Translations under genes and position numbers: made by a program
Shown: in pieces, positions 44,040 through 52,539 of the stretch
Layout: the number at the start of each line of letters is the position of its first letter
Position numbering within the stretch: the first letter of the stretch is position 1
DNA from: Serratia nevei
Lineage (GTDB): Bacteria > Pseudomonadota > Gammaproteobacteria > Enterobacterales > Enterobacteriaceae
Length of the DNA: 64,000 nt
Direction: 5' to 3'
NCBI RefSeq assembly: GCF_037948395.1
Contig: NZ_CP149940.1
Span: 1,860,001-1,924,000, forward strand
The notes under the pieces: model-generated
What the model saw: the letters and a program-made list of their open reading frames with translations, nothing else
Databases searched by the model: none
What the model was told of the DNA's origin: nothing

Positions 44040-44492
44040 ATGAAGTCTGGCGCTATACGGCATCTGGTCAGGAGACTGGCAGGATGCATATTGTTCTTCG
44101 GGCTGGTCGCCCCGCCGTTGGGGGGCATGCTGATGCTGCTGCTGATGACGTTTGGTATCAGTGGCTATGTGGATCCCGGGTACTTTAACGTCGGCGATGT
44201 GCTGGGAATGCTGGTGTTCATTGGGGCTTTTTCCTATGCGCTCGGTTTTCTGCCGGCATGTTTGGTGGGGGCTATCGTCGGAATCGCTCATCCCGGCATT
44301 CGCCGATTGCGGTGGTTTCTGCTGTTATGCGCGGTGCTATCCGCCGTTGCTCCTGGTTTGCTGAATGCCGATCAGCGTATTTTTGGTACGATCGCGGTTT
44401 TGCCGGGCACGATCGCTGGGTTTTTATGGTGGCGCCGGAGGTTGCGCGATGCCCCCCATGAGGATGTTATGCACGGTACCCCATCACCATAA
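44040..44492 (+). CDS. Small membrane protein, four predicted helices
   Basis: A 150-residue hydrophobic protein with about four membrane segments (CILFFGLVAPPLGGMLMLLLM, VLGMLVFIGAFSYALGFLPA, LVGAIVGIA and WFLLLCAVLSAVAPGLL) and a charged C terminus. I do not recognise the family. It is the last gene of the segment between glyW and cysT. Confidence 0.6.
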   Translation: MKSGAIRHLVRRLAGCILFFGLVAPPLGGMLMLLLMTFGISGYVDPGYFNVGDVLGMLVFIGAFSYALGFLPACLVGAIVGIAHPGIRRLRWFLLLCAVLSAVAPGLLNADQRIFGTIAVLPGTIAGFLWWRRRLRDAPHEDVMHGTPSP

Positions 44493-44853
44493 GCAAATGA
44501 AAAGCCGGAGAGGGCGCGGGTAAGCGGTTCCTGCCGAGAAAAAAGAACCGATTTGCCCGTGAATTCCTGAGCCGATGCATATAAAATCAACATTCCGCTT
44601 GCCTTTGCGTCGGCATTGTGAACAGTGCGCCCACAAAATAAGCAGTTGAAAGCGTTAGAGAACTTTTTGCTATTTCGGGGGGTTGCCAAGGTGGGGGGTT
44701 TAGTCCATAATGCAGTCCATCGATTCGGTGGTAACGAAATAAATTACTTAAGAATCAGATGATTAGGATAAGCGATTTCAACATCGCCAACCAAAAGAAC
44801 AAAACGAAGTGGGTGAATCACCGGCTTTGGCCTGAAAAGGCAAACAGAATAAA
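44493..44853. other. Intergenic region upstream of tRNA-Cys/Leu
   Basis: About 360 bases without a supported gene. It holds a candidate promoter for the tRNA pair at 44683-44711. Confidence 0.55.
44683..44711 (+). promoter_or_regulatory. Candidate promoter of tRNA-Cys/tRNA-Leu
   Basis: TTGCCA (44683-44688), a 17-base spacer and CATAAT (44706-44711) make a usable sigma-70 promoter about 140 bases before tRNA-Cys. Such a promoter is needed because the pair is separated from glyW by a terminator and 3.3 kb. Confidence 0.45.
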
Positions 44854-44927
44854 GGCGCGTTAACAAAGCGGTTATGTAGCGGATTGCAAATCCGTCCAGT
44901 CCGGTTCGACTCCGGAACGCGCCTCCA
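44854..44927 (+). tRNA. cysT: tRNA-Cys (anticodon GCA)
   Basis: A 74-base cloverleaf with acceptor GGCGCGT / ACGCGCC, anticodon stem-loop GGATT-GCAAATCC region carrying GCA, T-arm CCGG-TTCGACT-CCGG and encoded CCA. It corresponds to E. coli cysT and lies 10 bases before tRNA-Leu. Confidence 0.96.
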
Positions 44928-44937
44928 ACTTTCCCGA

Positions 44938-45023
44938 GCCCGGGTGGTGAAATCGGTAGACACAAGGGATTTAAAATCCCTCGGCTTATGGCTGTGCGGG
45001 TTCAAGTCCCGCCCCGGGTACCA
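44938..45023 (+). tRNA. leuZ: tRNA-Leu (anticodon TAA)
   Basis: An 86-base class II tRNA with acceptor GCCCGGG / CCCGGGT, anticodon loop with TAA (AGGGAT-TTAAAAT-CCCT), a long variable arm, T-arm GCGGG-TTCAAGT-CCCGC and encoded CCA. It corresponds to E. coli leuZ. The P2-like prophage begins right after it, so its 3' part is the likely attachment site. Confidence 0.96.
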
Positions 45024-45069
45024 GGGAACAAAAATACCGAATAATCAAAGCAATAAGTAGTAATGTCGT

Positions 45070-45093
45070 AACCGCCGAGAGGCGGTTTTTTTG
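45070..45093 (+). terminator. Rho-independent terminator after tRNA-Leu
   Basis: The stem AACCGCC-GAGA-GGCGGTT (45070-45087) is followed by an unbroken T run, 47 bases after the tRNA end. It closes the cysT-leuZ transcript. Confidence 0.9.
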
Positions 45094-45111
45094 TGCCTGA
45101 AAAATGCCAAG

Positions 45112-45130
45112 TGGCGATGAAATGGCGATG
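45112..45130. repeat. Tandem TGGCGATG repeats near the putative att site
   Basis: TGGCGATG occurs at 45112-45119 and 45123-45130, an 11-base period, with a further TGGCGG at 45134. A helical-phase repeat beside an attachment site suggests integrase arm-type or accessory-protein sites. This is inference; the integrase is outside the window. Confidence 0.35.
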
Positions 45131-45149
45131 GGTTGGCGGTAAAGATATT

Positions 45150-45175
45150 GAGCCCGCATTGTGCGGGCTCTTTGT
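45150..45175. terminator. Hairpin between tRNA-Leu and ogr (likely terminator)
   Basis: A perfect 9-base stem GAGCCCGCA-TTG-TGCGGGCTC (45150-45170) lies directly after the ogr stop. The plus strand has TTTGTT after the stem; the minus strand has only a weak T pattern. It probably separates host and prophage transcription. Confidence 0.6.
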
Positions 45176-45423
45176 TATAGCGACAGGTTGAGCTGATCAC
45201 GCCCATAGTGGGACGTGGGGAAGGCGTCTTGCGGGATAAAGTCGGGTGGTAGTTCTTCGCGCGGGCCGCGCTTTGTTACCAGCTTTTCAACGCTGTTTAG
45301 CGTCGTGAACGTGATACTGCATTCGAAATTCTGACACTGATGATATTGGCGTATCGTCATTTCACTGAGACGGCGACTGGTACGGGTGCGGGCCATAGCA
45401 CCGCAGATCGGGCAAACAAACAT
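45175..45423 (-). CDS. ogr: Ogr/Delta-type late transcription activator of P2-like prophage
   Basis: An 82-residue zinc-binding activator of phage late promoters. The Zn ligands are in FVCPICGAMARTRTSR and HQCQNFECSITF (CxxC ... CxxxxC), and the spacing and the RTRTSR-x-LS stretch are typical of P2 Ogr, P4 Delta and Serratia NucC. It would bind TGT-N12-ACA sites about 55 bases upstream of late start sites, and one such site precedes FI. Being next to the attachment site matches the P2 order D-ogr-attP. Confidence 0.93.
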   Translation of the reverse strand: MFVCPICGAMARTRTSRRLSEMTIRQYHQCQNFECSITFTTLNSVEKLVTKRGPREELPPDFIPQDAFPTSHYGRDQLNLSL

Positions 45424-45468
45424 GATGGCCTCCCATGGCGGGAGTTGAACTCCCCGTTATTATGGCCG

Positions 45469-46623
45469 TCACTTCTCACTTTCCGCAATCCATTCAGGTA
45501 TTTTAGCCTCCAGTTCCAGCCGCGTGGTAAAGCCGTTCCCGTCGATCGAATGGCTCGCCCTGGCGATTATCCAATCCTGATTATCAATATCCGTTTTAAA
45601 TCCCGATACCGTGCCGTGCTGCTCCGGGTATAAATCGGCGCGGCCGTAGGCCAGGGTTAGGGTAAATTCAGCCGCGCCGCGTTTGAGCTGCTGCCATTTT
45701 GCGGCCGCGGCCCGTTTGGCAGCCGTTTCGTTATTGTAGGTTTTGCGCAGGACATAGACGTTACCGTCGGCCCCCTCGATGTAATCACCCTCGCGGCTGC
45801 TGCTGCGCTGCACTTTCTTTTTCGCCGGCTTGCGGGCCTTCACCGTGACCTTTTTCTTTTTCCCGAATTCCAAATCGAGCCAGTACGCGCGCACGCCGGT
45901 ATAGGCATCACGATCGGCAATGCGGAAGGCGTGACGATCGCCGCTGCTGCGTGTGATGGCGAAGGAGGGCAGCGCCTTACCGTTGGCGCTGACGCCACCA
46001 CCGGGCAGGATAAACAGCAGACTGCCATTTTTCACAGTGGCAATGGCGCCCAGCATTTCGGCCATGCGCGTCAGGAATGACATGTCGCTTTCTTGCGTCT
46101 GGTCGGCGTGGTCAATCTCTACCTCCATGAGTTGCTGCGAGATGATGGCCTTCAGGTTGTAGCGCCGGGCGATCGCTGACACCACCCGTTCTACGGTGAC
46201 GTCATGCCAGGACACCTCGCGCTTGACGTTGAACTCGTCGCGAAAATCGGCACTTCTGGCGGTGATCGTCAGCGTATCAGGCGGCCCGGCGTGCGCTACT
46301 TCATCGACGATAAAAATGCCTTTGTAAACCAGTGCTTCACCGTGCCAGCCCATCGACGCGGACACTTCAGCGCCGCGCGGCGGCAGCTGCAGCTGGCCGT
46401 CAGTATCGTCCACGGTGATCGTCAGCTCGTCGGCCTCAAAGCCGCGGTTGTCGGTCATCTCCAGCGACAAGACGCGCTCATCCAGTTTGGTCAGTTCCTT
46501 GCCGCCAAGCAGGACGCTGAACGCCGGCACGCGCGACAGCTCCGTCTGGTAATCGTTGAACGTGCTGGCGCCGCCACCCAGCAGTGATTTGGCCTTGTCG
46601 ATCGCGTCAGTAGTCAGTGCCAT
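45469..46623 (-). CDS. D: P2 gpD-like tail/baseplate hub protein
   Basis: A 384-residue homologue of P2 late-control protein D, a structural equivalent of the phage tail hub. VPAFSVLLGGKELTKLDERV, the MGWHGEALVYKGIFIVDEV segment near residue 90 and QTQESDMSFLTRMAEMLGA near residue 185 are family features. I chose ATG 46623 with GGGGGAG upstream; longer frames read back over the divergent promoter region. In P2, D follows U in one operon. Here D is minus and the FI-U block is plus, so D needs its own promoter, possibly sharing the dyad at 46681-46702. Confidence 0.93.
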   Translation of the reverse strand: MALTTDAIDKAKSLLGGGASTFNDYQTELSRVPAFSVLLGGKELTKLDERVLSLEMTDNRGFEADELTITVDDTDGQLQLPPRGAEVSASMGWHGEALVYKGIFIVDEVAHAGPPDTLTITARSADFRDEFNVKREVSWHDVTVERVVSAIARRYNLKAIISQQLMEVEIDHADQTQESDMSFLTRMAEMLGAIATVKNGSLLFILPGGGVSANGKALPSFAITRSSGDRHAFRIADRDAYTGVRAYWLDLEFGKKKKVTVKARKPAKKKVQRSSSREGDYIEGADGNVYVLRKTYNNETAAKRAAAAKWQQLKRGAAEFTLTLAYGRADLYPEQHGTVSGFKTDIDNQDWIIARASHSIDGNGFTTRLELEAKIPEWIAESEK

Positions 46624-46680
46624 GGCTCCCCCTTTGGCGCTGATGGTTTCATGCGCGCGCGACGGGGAAAACCGCGCGTT

Positions 46681-46702
46681 GTTGTCGCCGGCGGATGACA
46701 AC
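46681..46702. promoter_or_regulatory. Ogr-type late promoter box (TGT-N12-ACA dyad)
   Basis: TGT (46683-46685), exactly 12 bases and ACA (46698-46700) give the P2 late-promoter activator site. It extends to a perfect dyad GTTGTC-N10-GACAAC over 46681-46702. Its centre lies about 55 bases before an expected start near 46747, with GAATAT (46735-46740) as the -10 element, directing FI. Being symmetric, it could also serve the D gene on the other strand. This is the only perfect box that I found in the regions I scanned. Confidence 0.82.
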
Positions 46703-46774
46703 CAGCGCCGCGTGTTGCGCCGGCGTTTTTCGGCGAATATCACCACGAACTCACAAGCATGATGGCGGTACAGT

Positions 46775-47956
46775 ATGACCGACAATTTTTTCCATGGTGC
46801 GCGCGTCAAAGAGGATACCGACCTGCAGACCGCGATCAATGACGTTGACTCAACAGTCATTGGTCTGGTCGCGGTGGCGGATGATGCTGACGCAACCACC
46901 TTCCCGTTAGATACGCCGGTGCTGATCACGCGGGTAATCAGCGTACTCGGCAAGGCCGGTAAAACCGGTTCGCTCTATAAATCCCTGAAGGCCATTTCCG
47001 ACCAGGTCAGCACACGCGTGATCGTGGTACGTGTAGCGGCAGCCGGCACGGAAGACGGCGCGAAAACCCAGTCGCAGCTGATTATCGGCGGTTCCCAGGC
47101 GGACGGCAGCTATACCGGCATGTTCGCGCTTTTGACCGCCGAGCAGAAAGTCGGCTACCGGCCGCGCATTCTTGGCGTGCCGATGTATGACACGCAGGAA
47201 GTCACCGCACAGCTGCGGGTGATTGCCAAGCAACTGCGGGCGTTTTCCTACAGCTATTGCGACGGCTGCGAGACGATTGCCGAGGCAAAAACCTATCGCC
47301 AGCAGTTTGCCGAGCGTGAGGGCATGCTGATTTGGCCGAATTTCATTGCCTATAACCCGGAGAGTGGCAAGAACGAAGAGTTCCCGGCGGTGGCGTATGC
47401 GCTGGGGATGCGTGCGAAGATCGATAACGAGCAGGGCTGGCATAAGTCGCTGTCAAACGTGGCGGTCAGCAACGTGCTCGGCATTTCCAAAGACGTCTTT
47501 TGGGCGCTGCAGGCGGAGGACTCCGACGCCAACGAGCTAAACGCCAACGAAGTCACCACGCTGATTAAGCGTGATGGCTTCCGCTTCTGGGGCAACCGCA
47601 CCACGGACAAAGACGAGTACATCTTCGAGGTGTACACCCGTACCGCGCAGATCCTGGCGGATACCATCGCTGAGGCGCAATTTACCACCGTAGACAGTCC
47701 GCTTACGCCGGCAAACGTCAAGGATGTGGTCAGCGGTATCAATGCCAAACTGCAGGGGCTGGTCACCGCCGGTCGGTTGATTGGCGCCGCGTGCTGGTTC
47801 GATATCGTCGATAACCCGACAACCGGCATTCGGCAAGGCAAAGTTGTGGTGCGTTACAACTACAGCCCGGTGCCGCCACTCGAAGATCTGACCATGATCC
47901 AGACCTTCACCGATCAATACTACGAAGCGGCCTTCGCGTCGCTGGGAGGGGCATAA
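46775..47956 (+). CDS. FI: P2 gpFI-like contractile tail sheath
   Basis: A 393-residue tail sheath protein, close to the P2 FI length. The start with FFHGARVKEDTDLQTAINDVDS, the NFIAYNPESGKNEEFPAVAYALGMRAKID stretch (split around residue 200) and the ends near NYSPVPPLEDLTMIQTFTDQYY are characteristic. It opens the inverted plus-strand tail block. The ATG is 46775; the ribosome site is weak (GGCGG). Confidence 0.96.
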   Translation: MTDNFFHGARVKEDTDLQTAINDVDSTVIGLVAVADDADATTFPLDTPVLITRVISVLGKAGKTGSLYKSLKAISDQVSTRVIVVRVAAAGTEDGAKTQSQLIIGGSQADGSYTGMFALLTAEQKVGYRPRILGVPMYDTQEVTAQLRVIAKQLRAFSYSYCDGCETIAEAKTYRQQFAEREGMLIWPNFIAYNPESGKNEEFPAVAYALGMRAKIDNEQGWHKSLSNVAVSNVLGISKDVFWALQAEDSDANELNANEVTTLIKRDGFRFWGNRTTDKDEYIFEVYTRTAQILADTIAEAQFTTVDSPLTPANVKDVVSGINAKLQGLVTAGRLIGAACWFDIVDNPTTGIRQGKVVVRYNYSPVPPLEDLTMIQTFTDQYYEAAFASLGGA

Positions 47957-48472
47957 GTGGCTATCCCTAAAAAGCTTCGGTTGTTCACGCTGTATGTGGA
48001 CGGCACCAACCACATCGGCAAGATCCCCAGCGTCACCTTGCCAAAGGTCACCCGCAAGACGGAGGACTATCAGGGCGGCGGCATGCAAGGTGCCGTAGCG
48101 GTAGACCTCGGCCTTGACGGCGGCGCGCTTGATGCGTCGATGGTGGTCGGCGGCGTCGTTGAAGAGCTGATCCTCAAGTACGGCGGCGATATTGACGACA
48201 TGCGTCTGCGCTTCGTCGGCGAAATCTACAGCGGCGGCACCAGTTCGCTGATGGAAGTGGAAATGCGCGGCCGCATCACTGAAATCGATCCGGGTGAGGC
48301 CAAGCAGGGCGATGACACCAACCATACCTACGCCATCAAGAACACCTACTACAAGCTGTCGGTTGATGATAAGGCGTTGCTGGAAATTGACCTGCTGAAC
48401 TTCATCTACAAGCGCGACGGGAAAAACCTGTACCCCGATCGCATTGTGTCAGCCCTCGGCCTCGGCGGCTGA
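47957..48472 (+). CDS. FII: P2 gpFII-like tail tube
   Basis: A 171-residue tail tube protein. AIPKKLRLFTLYVDGTNHIGKIPSVTLPK at the N terminus (residues 2-30) and KRDGKNLYPDRI near the end are FII features. It starts with GTG 47957, immediately after the FI stop, with GGGAGGGGC as ribosome site. Confidence 0.96.
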   Translation: MAIPKKLRLFTLYVDGTNHIGKIPSVTLPKVTRKTEDYQGGGMQGAVAVDLGLDGGALDASMVVGGVVEELILKYGGDIDDMRLRFVGEIYSGGTSSLMEVEMRGRITEIDPGEAKQGDDTNHTYAIKNTYYKLSVDDKALLEIDLLNFIYKRDGKNLYPDRIVSALGLGG

Positions 48473-48530
48473 TCGTTAACCCTTAACATACTTTGAAGGC
48501 GGCACGCGTGGCCGCCTGGAGAACATGCAC

Positions 48531-48830
48531 ATGTCAGTAACGCTCACTACACCGATCAAGCGCAACGACAAAGAGATCACCATCGTCTCTATCACCGACA
48601 CCATCAAGCAGGCCGGCTCGCTGCGTGGTCTGCGCCTGGTCGACGTGCTCAACTTCGACTATGACGCCGTTTCAACGCTGCTAACGCGCGTCACTGCGCC
48701 GGCACTGACCGCCGCCGAGATCGCCACGCTGGATACCGGTGACTTTGTGGCGTTCATTGAAGAGATGACGCCTTTTTTGACCAAAGCGGCGCCGTCCGTA
48801 CCGAACGTGGCGGAGACGGGGAACAAGTAA
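48531..48830 (+). CDS. E: P2 gpE-like tail protein (tape-measure chaperone, short form)
   Basis: A 99-residue protein. The start SVTLTTPIKRNDKEI and the middle GLRLVDVLNFDYDAVSTLL match P2 E. I chose ATG 48531 because GGAGA is 8 bases upstream; ATG 48525 is too close to it. A slippery sequence T_TTT_TTG at 48773-48779 leads into E'. E and E' are assembly chaperones of the tail tape measure, as gpG and gpGT in lambda. Confidence 0.93.
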   Translation: MSVTLTTPIKRNDKEITIVSITDTIKQAGSLRGLRLVDVLNFDYDAVSTLLTRVTAPALTAAEIATLDTGDFVAFIEEMTPFLTKAAPSVPNVAETGNK

Positions 48831-49003
48831 GGGAACCGCTTTTTGTCAGCGTTGACGACCTCATCGCTGACATTGCTGTAGTTTTTCACTGGCCGCCCTC
48901 CGAGATGTACGGCATGGAGCTGCGCGAGCTGATGGCATGGCGCCAGCGCGCCGCCATCCGCAGCGGCAACCATGACGATGACGAGGATGACCATGGATCT
49001 TAG
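48531..49003 (+). CDS. E': E+E' frameshift fusion (programmed -1 frameshift)
   Basis: At T_TTT_TTG (48773-48779) the E frame is in the correct register for a -1 slip. Continuing in the new frame from 48779 gives about 74 more residues (including DDLIADIAVVFHWPPSEMY and ELRELMAWRQRAA) and a stop TAG at 49001, so the fusion has about 157 residues. The HWPPSEMY motif is the E' signature of P2-like phages. The frame overlaps the start of T at 48993. This ORF is easily missed because it is not open as a single frame. Confidence 0.9.
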
Positions 49004-51962
49004 TATTCGCGTCGCGTTTAACGCGATCGACAAACTCACCCGACCGGTTAAAGCCGCTAGCAAAGCTGTTAGCGGCCTTTCTGACTCCCTCAAGAAAACG
49101 CAAAACGCCGTTAAAGACCTGGACAAGCAAGCCGCCAGCTTTGACCGCCTGCGCTCGCAGGCCAACGACACGGCACAGAAGATCAACCGTGCGAAGCGCG
49201 AGTTTAACGGACTGAATCAGACCGTTAGAGAGGGCGGGCAACTGACCGACGCCCAGGCCGCGCACCTGGAAAACCTGCGCGGCAAGCTGTCCCGACTGAC
49301 GCAAACCTACAGCCAGCAAACGGCCAAGCTGCGAGAGGCGGCCCAGGCGGTACGGCATCATGGCGTCAACCTGTCCGCCGGCAGCGGTGCGGTACAAAGC
49401 GCCATCCGACGAACAGAGCAATATAACCAGCAGCTTGAGCGCGAGCGGCGGCAGCTGGCCGCTGTTACCCAGGCGCAAGCCGGTTACACCCGCGCCAAAG
49501 ATGCCGCCGGCAAACTGCGCGGCGCTGGCATGGGGATGGTTGCCGGCGCATCGGTTGCCGGGTATACCGGCGGCCGTTTCCTGGCGCCGGCTGTGGGGTT
49601 CGATGCCGAAATGTCGCGCGTGCAGGCGCTGACGCGACTGGATAAAAGCTCCTCGCAGCTGGCCGACCTGCGCGCCCAGGCGAAAAAGCTCGGCGCCGAA
49701 ACGGCCTTTACCACCCGCGACGCGGCCAGCGGGCAGGCGTTCCTGGCGATGGCCGGCTTTACGCCGCAGGCGATTCAGGCCGCGTTACCTGGCGTGCTCA
49801 ACATGGCGCTGGCCGGCGGGATGGATCTCGGTGAGTCCGCAGATATCAGTTCGAACATCCTTTCGCAGTTCCGCCTCGATCCGAAGGAGATGGATCGCGT
49901 CAGTGACGTGCTGACGGGGGCGTTCACCCGCACCAACACCGATCTGCAGAACATCGGCGAGGCGATGAAGTACGCCGGTACGGGGTTATCTAACCTTGGC
50001 GTCAGCGTTGAGCAAACAACGGCGATGATCGGCGTGATGGCGAACGTGGGTCTGCGCGGCAGTATTGCCGGTACTGGGTTGCAAACCACGTTCTCACGCC
50101 TGGCCGCGCCAACGAAAAAGGCCAACGACGCGCTTAAGGAGTTGGGCGTCACCGTGGCCGACTCCACTGGCAAGATGCGTCCGGCCGAGGACGTTCTCAC
50201 TGACCTTTACAAATCGATCAAGAAATACGGCGCCACCGATCAGCTCTCGTTCTTCAAGGATATCGCGGGCGAGGAAGCCGCGAAGTCATTCCAGGCGCTG
50301 GTTTTATCTGCCGGCAGCGGCGAGTTGCAGAAGTTGCTGGCCGATCTGAAGAAATCGCAGGGTGAGGCGCTGAAGGCCGCCAAGGTGATGGCGGATAACC
50401 TCGGCGGCGACCTGAAGGAGCTGGACTCCGCCTGGGAAGGCTTCCGCATCCAGGTTGAAGAAACTGCCGACGGCCCGCTGCGCAAACTGACGCAGGGGCT
50501 GAGTGAAGCGATCAACGCCGCGAGCCAGTGGGTGAAAGAAAACCCGCGGCTGGCGCAATCCATTTTGTTGACCGCCGGCGCCGTCACCGCCCTGGTGGCC
50601 GCGCTGGGGATCGCCAGCCTGGCGACCGGCTTGCTGATTGGGCCACTGGCTAAGCTGCGTTTGGGCTTCACGTTGCTGACGGGCGGGCGCGGTCTGATGG
50701 GAACCGTTAGCGCACTGCGGGGCTTCGTTGGCGCCGGCGGCAGCGCCATGGCAAGGATCAGCGGCTGGTCGCGCGTGCTGGCTTCGCTCTCCGGTGGTTT
50801 CCGTGGGCTGCTTGGCTCACTGGTGCCGCTGCGCGGCATGCTGATGGGCGTATTTATGGCGCCGTCGGCAGCGCTGGGTTCATTGGTGCGTGGTGTGATG
50901 GGGCTGGCGCTACGGCTGACGGGCCTGTCTACGCTGTGGGGGATTCTTACCGGCGCGCTTTCGGCGATGGGTGCGGCGCTGTCGTTCCTGCTCAGCCCGA
51001 TCGGGTTGATTGGCGCCGCCTTTGTCGCGGCCGGCGTACTGATTTGGAAATATTGGGAGCCGATCAAGGCGTTCTTTGTCGGCTTTGGTGCTGGCGTCAT
51101 GGCGGCGCTGGCGCCGCTGCGTGACGCATTTGCACGTATCGCACCGATCTTTGGCGTGATCGGCGATGCCCTCGGCCGCGTGTGGGACTGGTTCACCAAG
51201 CTGCTGACGCCGATGCAGACCAGCAAAGACACGCTGGACAAATGCGCCAGCGCCGGCGAGACGTTCGGACGAGTGTTCGGCACCGCGCTGCAGGTGCTGC
51301 TGTATCCGCTGTCAAAACTGATGGATGGTGTGGGCTGGCTGCTGGAGAAGATGGGCCTCATCCCGGATGGCATCGAGCAGGCCAGGCGTAAGGCCGAAGA
51401 GCTGCGCAATCAGCCCGCGATGTGGGAATGGGATCCGCAGCAGAAAAAAATGGTGAAGAAGGGGTGGAGCTGGGCCGGCCCCGGTCTGCCTACTGGCCCG
51501 GCAACTGTTGATCCGAAGCTGGGCGGCTCGCCACCCCCGGCACTGACTGGCGACACGGGCACGCTACGCCGCCTGAACGAGATCGCCGGCAACACCAAGG
51601 CGACCGCCGACAATACCAACGCCACCAAACGCATCGGGCCGGGGGATATCGTCTTCAAAAATCTGCCGCGCGCGCTGGCACTGCGTGGGGCGTACCAGGA
51701 AGCGCGGGTGATGCCGCAACCGGTGCCGCGTGTGGCGGCCGCTGCCGGCGGCGGGGTGCTCTCGGTGCCGTCGGCGTCACAGCCGGCCGCGATGGCCCCT
51801 GTGTCCGCGCCTGGCGGTGGCGGGCCTATCTTCCAGTTGGTCTTTAACGACGTCGGTCAGCGGTCGGATCAGGAGCTGGAACGGATGGTGCGCAGCGCGG
51901 TGCGCGATGCGATGGCCAGCACAGTCAGGGGTAACCGCGGGTCATTCCGCGATCGAGATTAA
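48993..51962 (+). CDS. T: P2 gpT-like tail tape measure protein
   Basis: A 989-residue tape measure, longer than the 815 of P2 T, so a longer tail is expected. The N-terminal coiled-coil part covers about residues 1-160, then the conserved phage TMP core (DAEMSRVQALTRLDKSSSQL, SGQAFLAMAGFTPQAI), and glycine-rich membrane-like segments around residues 520-700. I chose ATG 48993 because GAGG is 6 bases upstream; ATG 48972 is also in frame. It overlaps the end of E'. Confidence 0.95.
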   Translation: MDLSIRVAFNAIDKLTRPVKAASKAVSGLSDSLKKTQNAVKDLDKQAASFDRLRSQANDTAQKINRAKREFNGLNQTVREGGQLTDAQAAHLENLRGKLSRLTQTYSQQTAKLREAAQAVRHHGVNLSAGSGAVQSAIRRTEQYNQQLERERRQLAAVTQAQAGYTRAKDAAGKLRGAGMGMVAGASVAGYTGGRFLAPAVGFDAEMSRVQALTRLDKSSSQLADLRAQAKKLGAETAFTTRDAASGQAFLAMAGFTPQAIQAALPGVLNMALAGGMDLGESADISSNILSQFRLDPKEMDRVSDVLTGAFTRTNTDLQNIGEAMKYAGTGLSNLGVSVEQTTAMIGVMANVGLRGSIAGTGLQTTFSRLAAPTKKANDALKELGVTVADSTGKMRPAEDVLTDLYKSIKKYGATDQLSFFKDIAGEEAAKSFQALVLSAGSGELQKLLADLKKSQGEALKAAKVMADNLGGDLKELDSAWEGFRIQVEETADGPLRKLTQGLSEAINAASQWVKENPRLAQSILLTAGAVTALVAALGIASLATGLLIGPLAKLRLGFTLLTGGRGLMGTVSALRGFVGAGGSAMARISGWSRVLASLSGGFRGLLGSLVPLRGMLMGVFMAPSAALGSLVRGVMGLALRLTGLSTLWGILTGALSAMGAALSFLLSPIGLIGAAFVAAGVLIWKYWEPIKAFFVGFGAGVMAALAPLRDAFARIAPIFGVIGDALGRVWDWFTKLLTPMQTSKDTLDKCASAGETFGRVFGTALQVLLYPLSKLMDGVGWLLEKMGLIPDGIEQARRKAEELRNQPAMWEWDPQQKKMVKKGWSWAGPGLPTGPATVDPKLGGSPPPALTGDTGTLRRLNEIAGNTKATADNTNATKRIGPGDIVFKNLPRALALRGAYQEARVMPQPVPRVAAAAGGGVLSVPSASQPAAMAPVSAPGGGGPIFQLVFNDVGQRSDQELERMVRSAVRDAMASTVRGNRGSFRDRD

Positions 51963-51976
51963 CGGGAGTCAAAATT

Positions 51977-52468
51977 ATGATGATGGTATTCGGGATGTTC
52001 GTTTTTACGTTGCGCACGGCGCCGTATCAGCAGCTGCGCCATTCGCAGGACTGGCGCCACGTCAAGAACGATCGCATTAACCAGTCTGCCGGCTGGCAGT
52101 ATGTTGGGGCGGGGGATGACAGTATCACGCTTGACGGCGTGCTCTACCCGGAGATCACCGGCGGTAATCTATCGCTGTCGAGCCTTGAGACCATCGGCTT
52201 TACCGGCCGGCCCTGGCCGCTGATTGAGGGGGGCGGGCGAATTTACGGCATGTACGTGATGACGCGGTTAGAGCGGGGGAAGTCGGAGTTTGACCGCTAC
52301 GGCAACCCGAAAAAAATCGAGTTCTCTATCAGCTTGAGCCGTGTCGACAGCGATTTTCGCGAGAAGCTGCAAACGACGTCGGCGAGTGATGTGCTCGGTG
52401 AGCTGCGCACCAGCGCCAGCCGGGCGATCAACTCGGTGACAAAATCGGTAAACGGTTTGTTCGGGTGA
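51977..52468 (+). CDS. U: P2 gpU-like tail terminator/baseplate protein
   Basis: A 163-residue protein with FVFTLRTAPYQQLRHSQDWRH at the N terminus and IGFTGRPWPLIEGGGRIYGMYV in the middle, typical of P2 U. In P2 it is followed by D in the same operon; here it is the last gene of the inverted block, before a bidirectional terminator. Confidence 0.93.
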   Translation: MMMVFGMFVFTLRTAPYQQLRHSQDWRHVKNDRINQSAGWQYVGAGDDSITLDGVLYPEITGGNLSLSSLETIGFTGRPWPLIEGGGRIYGMYVMTRLERGKSEFDRYGNPKKIEFSISLSRVDSDFREKLQTTSASDVLGELRTSASRAINSVTKSVNGLFG

Positions 52469-52539
52469 GGTATAGCGCGATCTGACTGTACTCGATACCG
52501 GCAGATATAGACGGCGCCGGCTGTACTGCAGGAGAAGAA

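Noticed and set aside
46624..46953. N-terminal extension of gene D
   Set aside because: It covers the divergent late promoter region and the start of FI; ATG 46623 has a good ribosome site and agrees with P2 D.
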